Assembly: GCF_000633635.1 (NCBI RefSeq)
Contig: NZ_AYPQ01000002.1
Location: 485,643-549,642 of the forward strand
DNA length: 64,000 nt
Direction: 5' to 3'
DNA from: Enterococcus crotali
GTDB lineage: Bacteria > Bacillota > Bacilli > Lactobacillales > Enterococcaceae
The notes below the pieces were generated by a model. The model was not told where the DNA came from. It did no database searches and saw only the letters and a list, made by a program, of their open reading frames with translations. The translations under genes and the position numbers were made by a program. Below, in pieces: positions 8,949 to 17,847 of the stretch. Position 1 is the stretch's first letter. Every line of letters begins with the position of its first letter.

Positions 8949-10379
8949 TTATTTAGGCATTACATCTGCTGGAATAGCAGATTGGTATTTTTTGCCACCA
9001 ACTCTTACTTGGTGTTCTGCTTTCGCTTGTGCGACTAGTTCAGGTTTAGTTAATAAGTCATAGGCTGTAACAGCAATTGTTTTACCCGCTGCCAGCAATC
9101 CTTTATGAGCTACAGAAGATTTACCATTAGCGACCCACTGCCATGAATGAGGTGGTGTGCCTTGCGGTTCACAGCCAATCAATACTTGAGCTGTCGGACA
9201 AACCCAGCTAACGTCACCGACATCTGTAGAACCAGAAGTTGCGTCTGTAAAGAACAACGGAGCAATTTGATCTAAGACCGGCATAGTTCCAAGGCGTTTT
9301 ATCTCTTCTTCGCTCGCTGTTGGGTTGCTTTGTCTGGCTCTGTTGACCAAGCCTGCTTTTGTGACTTCATTTAAGCTATCGTAATATCTTTGGCTGTATG
9401 CCTGATCTTCTGGTGTCAAATTCATGTTCCCGAATTCTTTTAAGTTTTCATACATCGCTGTTGTTACCGCTTGATTTGGTAAATAGTTGGCACAAGCTGA
9501 ATCAAACACGATCTCAAGTTCTGTTTCTGTCATCAATGCTGCACCTTCTGCTATCTTGTTGACACGTTTGTAGATTTCTTCTGCTTGTTCTATTTTTGGT
9601 GCACGAATAAAGTAATATAAGCTAGACGTTGGTTGCACCACATTCGCTGATTCGCCGCCTGCATCCATAAAGGCATAGTGGACGCGTCCTTCATCAATGA
9701 TATGTTCACGTAAAAATTGTACCCCGATGTTCATTAGCTCGGCTGCATCAAGTGCACTGCGCCCTTGTTCTGGCGCTGCTGCTGCGTGAGCGGATACACC
9801 TTTGAAATTGTAATAGATTTGATAAACCGCTAAACTGCTAAGTCCCCAAGCCATACTAGTATCCATTGGGTGCCATGAAAGAGCAACATCAAGACAGTCA
9901 AACACACCATCTCTTGCCATAAAGGCTTTGCCATAACCACTTTCTTCCGCCGGACAGCCAAATAATTTGATCGTTCCTGACAACTTTTCTTTTTCCATTA
10001 GATCTTTAACGCCGACTGCTCCTGCTAAAGCCCCAGTTCCCAATAGATTATGACCGCAGCCATGACCATTGCCGCCCTCGTACTCTGCCTTTTGTTCCCC
10101 TAAATCAGCCACTTGACTCAGGTTTCCTAGAGCATCATACTCAGCCAAAATTCCAATCACAGGACTGCCGCTACCATATGTTGCTACAAAAGAATGTTCC
10201 ATATTGGCTACACCTTTTTCGATTGAAAAACCTTCTTTTTCTAAAATTTCAAGAAATGGTTTAACTGATTCATTAGTTGCAAATCTGGTTTCGGGGGTTC
10301 CCCAAATACGATCTGCTGCAGTGATAAATAGGTCTTTTTTTGCATCGATTAATGCTGAGATTTGTTGTTTTGCATCCAT
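8949..10379 (-). CDS. M20 family amidohydrolase, AbgB-like
   Basis: 476-residue member of the M20/aminoacylase-1 family, closest in appearance to AbgB (p-aminobenzoyl-glutamate hydrolase subunit B). Visible metal and catalytic motifs are ILAEYDALGN, GHGCGHN, the glutamates in FGCPAEESG, ALSWHPMD, and a C-terminal GSTDVGDVSW with TPPHSW. The family hydrolyses N-acyl or peptide-like amide bonds in the cytoplasm. It is the last gene of an operon with an MFS importer and both L-serine dehydratase subunits, so I infer that its product includes L-serine, but the substrate is unknown. ATG at 10379 is preceded by GGAAG. An upstream in-frame ATG would add nine residues. Confidence 0.85.
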   Translation of the reverse strand: MDAKQQISALIDAKKDLFITAADRIWGTPETRFATNESVKPFLEILEKEGFSIEKGVANMEHSFVATYGSGSPVIGILAEYDALGNLSQVADLGEQKAEYEGGNGHGCGHNLLGTGALAGAVGVKDLMEKEKLSGTIKLFGCPAEESGYGKAFMARDGVFDCLDVALSWHPMDTSMAWGLSSLAVYQIYYNFKGVSAHAAAAPEQGRSALDAAELMNIGVQFLREHIIDEGRVHYAFMDAGGESANVVQPTSSLYYFIRAPKIEQAEEIYKRVNKIAEGAALMTETELEIVFDSACANYLPNQAVTTAMYENLKEFGNMNLTPEDQAYSQRYYDSLNEVTKAGLVNRARQSNPTASEEEIKRLGTMPVLDQIAPLFFTDATSGSTDVGDVSWVCPTAQVLIGCEPQGTPPHSWQWVANGKSSVAHKGLLAAGKTIAVTAYDLLTKPELVAQAKAEHQVRVGGKKYQSAIPADVMPK

Positions 10380-10430
10380 TCTTAATTCTTCCTTTCTGAG
10401 TCGCATCCAATTTTTCTATTTTTATTTAAG

Positions 10431-11315
10431 TTATCGATCGATTCCAAACAGCTCTTTCGCGATCCGTTTTCCAGTTTTTGTACCAGCTAATCCACCGATC
10501 CCAGTTTCACGAATGTCAGCTGGCATGCTCCGACCCACACGATACATGGTTTCTACCACTTCATCTGCTGGAATTTCACTTACGATTCCTGCTAAAGCCA
10601 TTTCTGCAGCACTGATTGCATTAGATGTCCCACCTGCATTTCGTTTGATGCAAGGGATTTCTACTAACCCTGCCACAGGATCACAAGCTAGTCCAATCAA
10701 ATTATTCAATGCTATCGCAAATGCTTGACTCGCTTGTTCTGGTGTTCCTCCAGCCATTTCGACTAAGGCCGCCGCTGCCATTCCAGAGGCTGAACCGATT
10801 TCAGCCTGACAGCCACCTTCCGCACCTGAAATCATTGCATTATTAGCTGTGACAAAACCAAACGCAGCAGCTGTGAATAAAAAGTTCAACATTTCTTCTC
10901 GTGTAGATTCAAATTTTTGGCTAAAAGCCAGTAAAACACCTGGAACTACGCCAGCTGACCCCGCAGTTGGCGTGGCACAGATCATCCCCATTGCTGCATT
11001 GACTTCGTTAGTAGCCACTGCGTAGCACAACGCCTTTACAAATGTGGTGTCCGTTAAAATAGTTTTTTTCTCTAAATATGCCTGCAGTTTTTTAGCATCA
11101 TATCCAGTTAAACCAGAATGTGAGCGAACGCCTTGAATCCCTTTAGCGGCAGCTGCTTCCATTGTTTCTAAGTTCAGTGTCATTTGATTCATGATCTCTG
11201 ATCTACTGCGCCCAGAGGTTTCTATTTCCTGTCTGATCATGATTTCTGCTATAGTACACTGGTTCTGTTTCGCTCGTTTTATGAGTTCTTCAATTGATCC
11301 AAACAAACTATTCAC
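10431..11315 (-). CDS. sdaAA: L-serine dehydratase, iron-sulfur-dependent, alpha subunit
   Basis: 294 residues. Together with the beta subunit it deaminates L-serine to pyruvate and ammonia using a 4Fe-4S cluster. Cluster and active-site motifs are visible: MGMICATPTAGSAG, SGAEGGCQAEIGSA and LACDPVAGLVEIPCIKRN, with three conserved cysteines, then RNAGGTSNAISAAEMAL. The gene follows sdaAB by 10 bp and precedes the M20 amidohydrolase by about 50 bp, so it is in one operon. It has the usual length for the Firmicute split-subunit form. ATG at 11315 has AGAGGATGTG upstream. Confidence 0.94.
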   Translation of the reverse strand: MNSLFGSIEELIKRAKQNQCTIAEIMIRQEIETSGRSRSEIMNQMTLNLETMEAAAAKGIQGVRSHSGLTGYDAKKLQAYLEKKTILTDTTFVKALCYAVATNEVNAAMGMICATPTAGSAGVVPGVLLAFSQKFESTREEMLNFLFTAAAFGFVTANNAMISGAEGGCQAEIGSASGMAAAALVEMAGGTPEQASQAFAIALNNLIGLACDPVAGLVEIPCIKRNAGGTSNAISAAEMALAGIVSEIPADEVVETMYRVGRSMPADIRETGIGGLAGTKTGKRIAKELFGIDR

Positions 11316-11325
11316 ATCCTCTAAT

Positions 11326-11988
11326 TTAACCGGTCGTCGATATGACCGCTGTTATCCCCGGTATTTCTTTCATTTTCGCTACTAATTTCTGACTAATATC
11401 ACTGAGTGTTTCAACAAAGAAGATCGTCTCTTGATTTAATTGTTGAACCTGTATAATAGCCGGACTTTCCAGTGCATCTTCAACACTTGGCACTGCTAAT
11501 TTAGGCTGATCTGATGTGAAAACTAATCCATTTCCCTTTTCCTGATCTAAAAGTGTTGAGTGGTGATTGATCTCTGTTAGTTGAATACTGCCACCGCCAA
11601 TCGAAATAGCTGTTATATTTAGCTTTTCTTGGTCGTCGATCAGCTCCAGATTAACCGTATTGGCATGTTCTGTTTCCTTAGCACTAACTAGGAATTCAAT
11701 CACTACACCTGCCTTTTCAGCAATTTCAATCGCTTCCGGAATCCGTTCGTCATGTGTTTCAAAGCCTAAAACTCCTGCAACGATCGCGACTGCTGTGCCG
11801 TGTCCTTTGTACGTTTCAGCAAATGAGCCGTAAAAAGTAACGACTAACTTTTTAGGTGTATGTTTATAAAGAGCTCTTGCCATATTACCAATTCTAACCG
11901 CTCCAGCTGTATGTGAGCTAGATGGGCCGACCATGATTGGACCAATGATATCAAAAGCACTTTTATACTTAAATTTCTTCTCTGACAT
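11326..11988 (-). CDS. sdaAB: L-serine dehydratase, iron-sulfur-dependent, beta subunit
   Basis: 220 residues. The beginning SAFDIIGPIMVGPSSSHTAG is the diagnostic SDH beta signature. The C-terminal part (VETLSDISQKLVAKM, IPGITAVIST) resembles an ACT-like regulatory region. Its ATG overlaps the TAA stop of the upstream MFS gene (TAATG), so translation is probably coupled and the transporter and dehydratase are made together. The split alpha/beta arrangement is usual in Firmicutes. I chose ATG at 11988 over an upstream in-frame start inside the MFS gene. Confidence 0.93.
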   Translation of the reverse strand: MSEKKFKYKSAFDIIGPIMVGPSSSHTAGAVRIGNMARALYKHTPKKLVVTFYGSFAETYKGHGTAVAIVAGVLGFETHDERIPEAIEIAEKAGVVIEFLVSAKETEHANTVNLELIDDQEKLNITAISIGGGSIQLTEINHHSTLLDQEKGNGLVFTSDQPKLAVPSVEDALESPAIIQVQQLNQETIFFVETLSDISQKLVAKMKEIPGITAVISTTG

Positions 11989-13190
11989 TACGCTTCTTTT
12001 TTCACTCCTAAGGCACATAGGCCGCAAAGAAGGCTAGCTGCTGCCATAAAACCAAATGCTAGTGTAAACGAACCGCCAGCAGATTTGATCAATTGCCCTA
12101 GAATCATTGGTGCTAAAAAGCCGCCCAAGGTTCCACCTGTATTTATGATTCCAATTGAAGACCCAATGATCGATGGATCCATGATTTTATGCGGCCATGT
12201 GAAAATTGCCGTAAAGGCACTCACTGAAACCATACTTACTGCAATCAAACAAATCATTGATACGACTAAATTATTTGATGCTACAAAAGCAACCACTAAA
12301 ATTGCGGCTAACACAGTGGCACTAAGGATAAATATGCGCTCTTTCCCTAAAAATAGTTTTGATAATAAGGCACCTGCAAACATCGTCGCTGCCGTTTGAA
12401 AGACTGCATTCACCGCTAATAAATAGCCAATTGTTTTAATATCGATCGCAAATTTTTGCGCTAAAAAGCTTGGTAACCAAGACATATTTCCATATAGCAG
12501 GAAATTCAACAATAACATTGCTACAAATAATACTAATACATTGCGATTCGTGATCACCTGACTGAATTTTATTGCGGGTTTATTCCCTGTACCTGTTTTT
12601 GCGCTAGTTGCTTGTTTGGGAACAAAAATACCTACAAGTATAAAGGCAACCGCAAATAATGTGCCTAACGCTAAGTAACCATAGCGCCAATTTGCATTGA
12701 TCAAGTTGGTGCCCAAGGTAAAGGCTAAAATACCACCGATGCCAGATGTTGATAAAATCAATGATTGGATAAAGGTTCTACGTTCTTGCGGAAAATTATC
12801 AGCAATCGATTTTGAACAGCTTGGCGGATACCCACCATGACCTAAACCCGCAAAAAAGCGGATAACCATAAATAACATCAAACTGCTAACTGCACCAAAT
12901 GCGAATGAAAAAATTGAAATAATTGCTAGTGACAGCATTAACACTTTTTTTGCGCCGATCTTATCCGCTAACCACCCACCAGGAATCTGCATCAATGAAT
13001 AACCTAGGAAAAAGAAGGACATGATCATCCCCGTTTGGCCAGCATCCAGATTAAACTCTTTAGCCATTGGTAAAACTGCGGTAGAGATCATACTCTTATC
13101 CATGTAAATCATCGAATAACCAGCCATTAAGGCAAAAATCAACCCAGCACTACTTTTGTTTGCTACCGTTTTTTCAACTTGTGTCTCCAT
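11988..13190 (-). CDS. MFS transporter, anion:cation symporter (ACS)-like
   Basis: 400 residues with about 12 hydrophobic segments. The first half has MIYMDKSMISTAVLPM and the MFS motif A-like GGWLADKIGAKKV between helices 2 and 3, then RFFAGLGHGGYPPSCSK, all features of the ACS (hexuronate/organic-anion) branch. It is the first gene of the operon with sdaAB, sdaAA and the M20 amidohydrolase. I infer uptake of an acidic acyl- or peptide-linked serine compound, but the substrate is not shown. ATG at 13190 follows GGAGG. The promoter region carries a palindrome resembling a CcpA cre site. Confidence 0.87.
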   Translation of the reverse strand: METQVEKTVANKSSAGLIFALMAGYSMIYMDKSMISTAVLPMAKEFNLDAGQTGMIMSFFFLGYSLMQIPGGWLADKIGAKKVLMLSLAIISIFSFAFGAVSSLMLFMVIRFFAGLGHGGYPPSCSKSIADNFPQERRTFIQSLILSTSGIGGILAFTLGTNLINANWRYGYLALGTLFAVAFILVGIFVPKQATSAKTGTGNKPAIKFSQVITNRNVLVLFVAMLLLNFLLYGNMSWLPSFLAQKFAIDIKTIGYLLAVNAVFQTAATMFAGALLSKLFLGKERIFILSATVLAAILVVAFVASNNLVVSMICLIAVSMVSVSAFTAIFTWPHKIMDPSIIGSSIGIINTGGTLGGFLAPMILGQLIKSAGGSFTLAFGFMAAASLLCGLCALGVKKEA

Positions 13191-13203
13191 TTTTTTCCTC
13201 CAT

Positions 13204-13243
13204 AGTTCAAATATAAGAAAACGTTTTCTATGAACTTATTATA
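13204..13243 (-). promoter_or_regulatory. Promoter with cre-like palindrome for the MFS-sda operon
   Basis: On the minus strand TATAAT (13243-13238) is followed by the palindrome AGAAAACGTTTTCT (13216-13229), which differs at one position from the relaxed CcpA cre consensus. It is framed by an outer AGTTCA/TGAACT repeat (13204-13209 and 13231-13236). A site downstream of the -10 would fit catabolite repression. Confidence 0.6.
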
Positions 13244-13361
13244 CAAAACAACTCACGAATAAAAATCACTTTAATTGCGGTATATAGTCTTAATATTTTA
13301 AATACAAAGAAAAATAAAATGAGAAAGCAAAAAAAATATAGTCATTTTTGCTAAAACATTT

Positions 13362-13410
13362 AAAAAAAGAGGTAAGCAACTTTTCTAAATACAAAGTTAT
13401 CACTTACCTC
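13362..13410 (-). terminator. Terminator of the PTS/cupin operon
   Basis: On the minus strand GAGGTAAG and CTTACCTC (13410-13403 and 13376-13369) pair, followed by TTTTTTT. It is about 90 bp beyond the stop of the isomerase gene at 13502. The rest of 13244-13500 holds only this hairpin and the repeat fragment at 13432. Confidence 0.7.
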
Positions 13411-13431
13411 GTTTATCTTATTTGTTATTTG

Positions 13432-13501
13432 AGGATGGGACAGACATATTTGATCCCGAGAAATAAGAAGGGATTGCTTTTGTTCCCACCGTTTATTCGT
13501 A
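13432..13501. repeat. Enterococcal gene-end repeat, copy 2 (degenerate)
   Basis: Carries GATGGGACAGA, CCCGAGAAATAAGAAGGGA, CTTTTGTTCCC and CCGTTTATTCG. These blocks match parts of the reverse complement of 52721-52845 (CCGAGAAATAAGAGGGA, CTTTTGTCTC, CCGTTTATTCGG). It lies at the 3' end of the isomerase gene. Confidence 0.5.
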
Positions 13502-15244
13502 CTAACGTACAAAGGCTTTCATTGTTTTGATAGTCTTGCCAAGACTCGCTCCATATGGCTCTATAACATACACATCAATAGTTGCTGGAATAATAAACGT
13601 CTGTGCATATTGAACAACGTACGGCTCAAAATCTCCTTTAGGACTTGTTACTAAGGCTTCCTCTCCTTCGACCAAACTCAATACATTTACACTTCCATGA
13701 TTCTTGTGATGTACCTTTCGATCAAAGGTGTGACGTCTAGTTTCAATGAATTCTGTTTCATGAAGCCCAGTCTTCTCTTCCATCCACCCTTCCCCTTGAT
13801 CGATTATAATGAAAGGATTAACCAATTCTCTCTCTACCCACTCTTGATCTTTGTAGATATCGATATTAGGTTCGCCATGCTCAATATTGACCGGTCTAGG
13901 CAAGCCATCAAAATCCACTCGATCCCAATCCCATAACTTAAATGTAAAACGATTCGGCGTTGCACTGATTTCTAAAATGACCGAATCTTTTCCACTTGAA
14001 TGGATCGTACCTGAAGGAATGGAATAATGATCATGCTTCGTCATGGTATGACGGTAAATATATTTCTCATCATCAAAACTGGCCTGTCCCTTCTCAGCTT
14101 CTTTCAAGGCTTGTATCAATTCCGCTTTTTCTATTCCTTGATTCACGCCTAAGTAAACAACCGCATCATTTTTAGCATCTAATACATAGTAGCTTTCATC
14201 TTGAGTATAGTGTACACCAAAGTGTTCCTGTGCATAATCCACTTTAGGATGAACCTGTAAGCTTAGGTTTTGACCATCCATCGTATCTAATAAATTAAAA
14301 CGGATGGGAAACTCATGACCAAAACGACCAAAAGCTCTTGCACCTAATAGCTCTTTTCCAAAATTAAAAATCAAGTTGTTTGCGGGAATTTCGACAGTAA
14401 CTCCAGAAAAATTTAATAACAAACTATTTTCTTCTGGCACACCATTAAAGCTCCAAGCTAAATTTTTTTCATCATGACCAATATCAAATGTTTCCTGCAT
14501 CCAATTTCCACCCCAGATACCAGGATCAAAAAAAGGAACAAGTGAAAAAGGTTGTCTAACAATTTCCTTCAGAGCATTCTCGTATTCATCATACCTGACT
14601 AATTTAGGGTGTTGTTCATCATGAATATCTAGCAAATAATCAATTTTTTGGGCTATTTTTCGTTTGTAGCGATCCGCCAGCGGCCATTCAAAAAAGTAGC
14701 CGCGTTTGATCATTCTTAATGAATCTTCCCCTGCATTGTTGCCTTGCCAGTTACTATACTCCCCTGAACGATATCTTTTTTGAATTTCCCAGCGAGCTAA
14801 ATCAACATAAATCACTAGATCCACATGGTCAACTAGCGATGCACCAACACCATAAACAACAGAAAGACCACTTTGAGCTCGAATCGCGTTTAGTTTATCC
14901 TTCATCAGGGTAAATCTTTTTGTATCGATAAAGTCTTCTAGTTCATGATGACTCATCAATCCAAAAATTCGGTCATTCGTCAAATTCTCTTGAATTTTCA
15001 GATTTAGTTCAGCCGGCTCAATGAACATATCGTTCGCATGAATAATCAAGGCTGGATTTAATGGACGAATGACTTTCTCTAACAAAAGCACCTCATTAGA
15101 AACTGGGTAACACTCAATTGCAATCGTCAAGGCTTTCTTTTCAACTTTTTGTTTTAACAATGTTTGGACGATTTCCTCATAGGATGTAATAATCGTTGCC
15201 GGGTTCTTGATTTTGATTTCAGGACGTACAATTGATGACTTCAA
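13502..15244 (-). CDS. Class I mannose-6-phosphate isomerase-like protein with extra N-terminal domain
   Basis: 580 residues, about twice the usual ManA length. Residues from about 235 to the end form a class I phosphomannose-isomerase-like cupin: PFFDPGIWGGNWMQE, the zinc motif LSLQVHPK (Gln, His), ESYYVL (Glu), IPSGTIHS (His) and WDWDR. The first 230 residues are separate and resemble a P-loop kinase or uridine-kinase fold (ALTIAIECYP, LVIYVDLARWEIQKRYRSGE), but I see no intact Walker A, so this part may be regulatory or non-catalytic. The start is TTG at 15244 behind GGAGAGGG. It overlaps the upstream cupin gene by 26 bp and closes the PTS operon. Its job is probably isomerising the imported sugar phosphate. 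Confidence 0.75.
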   Translation of the reverse strand: MKSSIVRPEIKIKNPATIITSYEEIVQTLLKQKVEKKALTIAIECYPVSNEVLLLEKVIRPLNPALIIHANDMFIEPAELNLKIQENLTNDRIFGLMSHHELEDFIDTKRFTLMKDKLNAIRAQSGLSVVYGVGASLVDHVDLVIYVDLARWEIQKRYRSGEYSNWQGNNAGEDSLRMIKRGYFFEWPLADRYKRKIAQKIDYLLDIHDEQHPKLVRYDEYENALKEIVRQPFSLVPFFDPGIWGGNWMQETFDIGHDEKNLAWSFNGVPEENSLLLNFSGVTVEIPANNLIFNFGKELLGARAFGRFGHEFPIRFNLLDTMDGQNLSLQVHPKVDYAQEHFGVHYTQDESYYVLDAKNDAVVYLGVNQGIEKAELIQALKEAEKGQASFDDEKYIYRHTMTKHDHYSIPSGTIHSSGKDSVILEISATPNRFTFKLWDWDRVDFDGLPRPVNIEHGEPNIDIYKDQEWVERELVNPFIIIDQGEGWMEEKTGLHETEFIETRRHTFDRKVHHKNHGSVNVLSLVEGEEALVTSPKGDFEPYVVQYAQTFIIPATIDVYVIEPYGASLGKTIKTMKAFVR

Positions 15245-15770
15245 ATTTTCCCTCTCCTTTTTTAAACACTCTAATCGGAAAATGACAATTATCGTAGTCG
15301 TGCCCCGATACAGTCAACCAGCATGCACCAACTGACAGTTTTTCACTTCCGATATTAATTAAACGGTGGCTGGTTTTGCCTGGAATATAGTGGACAGAAC
15401 CTGCTGTAACTTCTTGCAGCTCGTAACGATCATCTTCAAAAACTAAAAGCAATAGCCCTTGTCCAGCTAATCCCCAATAATATTCTCCTGTATCTTTTTC
15501 TTGATGTAAATGCCCCTTGGTCATGTAAAATTCCTGACCAACAGTTCCAGGCATCACATGAGAGATGCCTAAGAATAAGCCCCCTTCATGTCCTTCTTGC
15601 AATCCATTTTCATGATATTCCACTTCATAAATCACTTGAGAAAGGTCCAAATCATGACTTGTTTGCTGATAGCTTTGGATACAATTTTCAAGCTTCGTTT
15701 GATTATGTTTAATGTCTGTTCCTTCAAAATTTGGCCCCTGACAATTAAATCGAGTTATTGCTGCTTGCAC
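15219..15770 (-). CDS. Cupin-type glucose-6-phosphate isomerase family protein (first of two)
   Basis: 183 residues with the cupin phosphoglucose-isomerase signature: FYMTKGHLHQEKDTGEYYWG (metal ligands His, His, Glu) and a later VHYIPGKTSHRLIN (fourth ligand His). This family was described as the archaeal-type PGI and occurs in some bacteria. I chose GTG at 15770, 8 bp after AAAGGA; an ATG three codons upstream lacks spacing. It sits in the PTS operon between a second, more diverged cupin and the ManA-like gene. Role inferred: aldose/ketose isomerisation of the PTS sugar phosphate. Confidence 0.78.
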   Translation of the reverse strand: MQAAITRFNCQGPNFEGTDIKHNQTKLENCIQSYQQTSHDLDLSQVIYEVEYHENGLQEGHEGGLFLGISHVMPGTVGQEFYMTKGHLHQEKDTGEYYWGLAGQGLLLLVFEDDRYELQEVTAGSVHYIPGKTSHRLINIGSEKLSVGACWLTVSGHDYDNCHFPIRVFKKGEGKFEVINCTS

Positions 15771-15784
15771 CTTGATCATCCTTT

Positions 15785-16561
15785 CTACGGCTGAAAATCC
15801 GTCCAAACGCTTTGATACTTTAAAGGATTCGTTACAAAATCAAAGCGTTCTGAGTCCTCTTCATATTGTGTATATAAATTATTTTGAGATAGCTTAAACT
15901 CCGGATAAGCTCTCGCCGTTTTTATTTCCAGTAGATTTGCTGCATAATGGGTGTTTTTCCGCCACTTTATATGACTATTTTCAATTACTGGATAATAGGC
16001 TAAGCCTTGACGTTGTCTAATTTCTTTATACTCAAAAGCGTAGTCGCGGATACACCAAGCGCCAAAAAGCATCTTTTTGTCCTGGCTGGCATTCACTGTA
16101 TAATGAGCCCAGTTCGGTGGTACAATGACAATATCTCCCGGTTTAGCAAAAACGACAATACATCGTCCCGGCTGATCGTCAACAAATTCCTGCATGTAAA
16201 TATAGGCTTTGCCCTGCCAAATTTCATAGACTTCAGGAGTGGAAGAATGACATGAAGCCGAAATAGCGTGGATATGTCCTTGACTGCGAACAAGCTCATT
16301 ACCGATGACCCCATTGTTATAGCCCACAACGCCATATAATAAATTGCGCTTTATTAGATCTTCCTGATGCTCTTTTTTTCCAACATCCATCGCTATGGTA
16401 TATAAAAGTTCTGGTCCAACAGCTTGTTTATCCAGTAAGCTGTTGCGAATGTCTTTCAAATATCTTTTCTCCGTTTTTGTAGGGTGAAAAATATCTTTTC
16501 CAAACAGCAACTCCAAATTAGCCTCATCTAAAGTAATAGCCAATGCCTGATTAAAAGTCAT
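15785..16561 (-). CDS. Cupin-type glucose-6-phosphate isomerase-like protein (second, larger)
   Basis: 258 residues. The middle contains a PGI-type cupin: ELVRSQGHIHAISA (His ligands), STPEVYEIWQGKAYIYMQ (Glu) and VIVPPNWAHYTVN (fourth His). Extra N- and C-terminal segments distinguish it from the neighbouring cupin. ATG at 16561 overlaps the end of the IIA gene by 11 bp, with GAGG 5-6 bases upstream. Two PGI-type cupins in a row in one PTS operon suggest successive isomerisation or epimerisation steps, or a heteromeric enzyme; the sequence does not decide which. Confidence 0.75.
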   Translation of the reverse strand: MTFNQALAITLDEANLELLFGKDIFHPTKTEKRYLKDIRNSLLDKQAVGPELLYTIAMDVGKKEHQEDLIKRNLLYGVVGYNNGVIGNELVRSQGHIHAISASCHSSTPEVYEIWQGKAYIYMQEFVDDQPGRCIVVFAKPGDIVIVPPNWAHYTVNASQDKKMLFGAWCIRDYAFEYKEIRQRQGLAYYPVIENSHIKWRKNTHYAANLLEIKTARAYPEFKLSQNNLYTQYEEDSERFDFVTNPLKYQSVWTDFQP

Positions 16562-16967
16562 CGTCAACCTCGCTAATCGATTCTATCGTATATTCTTGAA
16601 TGGTTTCTTTCGCAGAATCAATTGCCTCTGGTATTAATTTTTCCAACGGTTTCGTTGGGCCCGATAAGACTAAATCTAGGATCAAGGGTAGGTTCATCCC
16701 ACTTAAAAGGCGAGTCTCTCCTATTTCAGAAAATATGCTGTACGCTGTAGCTCCTGGTGAACCAGCTGGAATATCACTCACAATAATCGTCGTCCCTGTG
16801 TTTTGTTCACTTTGTAATGCACGCAAGTTTTCTTTAAATTGTTCAATTCCCCGCTCATCAAGTTCTACCGCAGAAATTTGTGGTTGTTGTCCTACAATAA
16901 ATTCAAGCGCCTTTTTCATTCCAGTGGCTAAACCAAGATGGCTTACTAAGATAATGCGATTATGCAT
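16551..16967 (-). CDS. PTS mannose/fructose/sorbose-family IIA component
   Basis: 138 residues. IIA(Man) domain that takes phosphate from HPr on His10 in ILVSHLGLATGMKKAL and passes it to IIB. The IIVSDIPAGSPGATAY segment and the SGMNLPLILDLVL strand are typical. It is encoded separately from IIB, with IID, IIC and IIB upstream in the same operon and the cupin isomerases downstream. ATG at 16967 is preceded by GGGAGTG. Confidence 0.9.
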   Translation of the reverse strand: MHNRIILVSHLGLATGMKKALEFIVGQQPQISAVELDERGIEQFKENLRALQSEQNTGTTIIVSDIPAGSPGATAYSIFSEIGETRLLSGMNLPLILDLVLSGPTKPLEKLIPEAIDSAKETIQEYTIESISEVDDDF

Positions 16968-17026
16968 GCTCTACACTCCCTTTTATGATTCGTTCATTTT
17001 TCTACAAGACTGAGTAAGTTAGGTAT

Positions 17027-17845
17027 TTAAAATAGATAGGCAGCACCAACACCTGCGAATGCAACAACAAAATAGATCAAAATCAGTTTAACGGGTGAAA
17101 CACTCTTTTTCGCCATTAAATACCAAGATAAGAAAATCACGATAAGTGGCGCAAGTTTTGGGAAAATACCATCTAAAATAGCCTGTACATCGATTTCTGT
17201 TCCCGTTAGAGCAAATTTTGCCGGTATCTCAAGATTCACATAAGAAGCTGCTACACCGCCAATCACTGTCATACCTAGCACTGTGATCGCTTTTGTAATT
17301 TGTTGCGCTTTCTCTCCAGTGAATACCTCAACTGATTCTGCACCAAGCTCATAGCCTTTAAAGAATAAGTAACGAGAACCAAAATACATAATGCTATTGA
17401 ACGCCACAATATAAAACAGAACACCTAAAATACTCCCGTTTGAAGAAAGCCCCATCCCGATCGAAAGTAAAATCGGGATCAGCATCCCTGGCACCATTGA
17501 ATCGCCGATCCCAGCGATCGGACCCATTAAGCCTATTTTCAAACTATTGATCAAATCTCCTGTAATACCACTATTTCCCATTGCTTTTTGCTCTTCAAGT
17601 CCTGCAGAAATACCATTGATCAAAGCACCGACTTGCGGCTCCGTATTGTAAAAGACGGTGTGTCGTTCCATCATTTCTTTTTTCTTTTCCGGCTCATCAC
17701 TGTATAACTTATCTGCTATTGGTTCCATTGAAAGAGCAAAGCCCATTGCTTCTAAAAATTCAAAACTCATCGCCACTAAGTTGTACATCATCCATCTATG
17801 ATACGATTTTTTTAAGGTCTTTTTATCTAATCGTTTTTCAGTCAT
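17027..17845 (-). CDS. PTS mannose/fructose/sorbose-family IID component
   Basis: 272 residues. Membrane subunit IID, starting with the typical KTLKKSYHRWMMYNLVAMSFE and the FYNTEPQVGALINGI region, followed by GLMGPIAGIGDSMVPGMLIPILLSIG and hydrophobic segments to the C-terminus. With IIC it forms the sugar-translocating channel. It lies 2 bp after IIC and 59 bp before IIA. ATG at 17845 follows GGAGGAG within the end of IIC. Confidence 0.93.
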   Translation of the reverse strand: MTEKRLDKKTLKKSYHRWMMYNLVAMSFEFLEAMGFALSMEPIADKLYSDEPEKKKEMMERHTVFYNTEPQVGALINGISAGLEEQKAMGNSGITGDLINSLKIGLMGPIAGIGDSMVPGMLIPILLSIGMGLSSNGSILGVLFYIVAFNSIMYFGSRYLFFKGYELGAESVEVFTGEKAQQITKAITVLGMTVIGGVAASYVNLEIPAKFALTGTEIDVQAILDGIFPKLAPLIVIFLSWYLMAKKSVSPVKLILIYFVVAFAGVGAAYLF

Positions 17846-17847
17846 CG

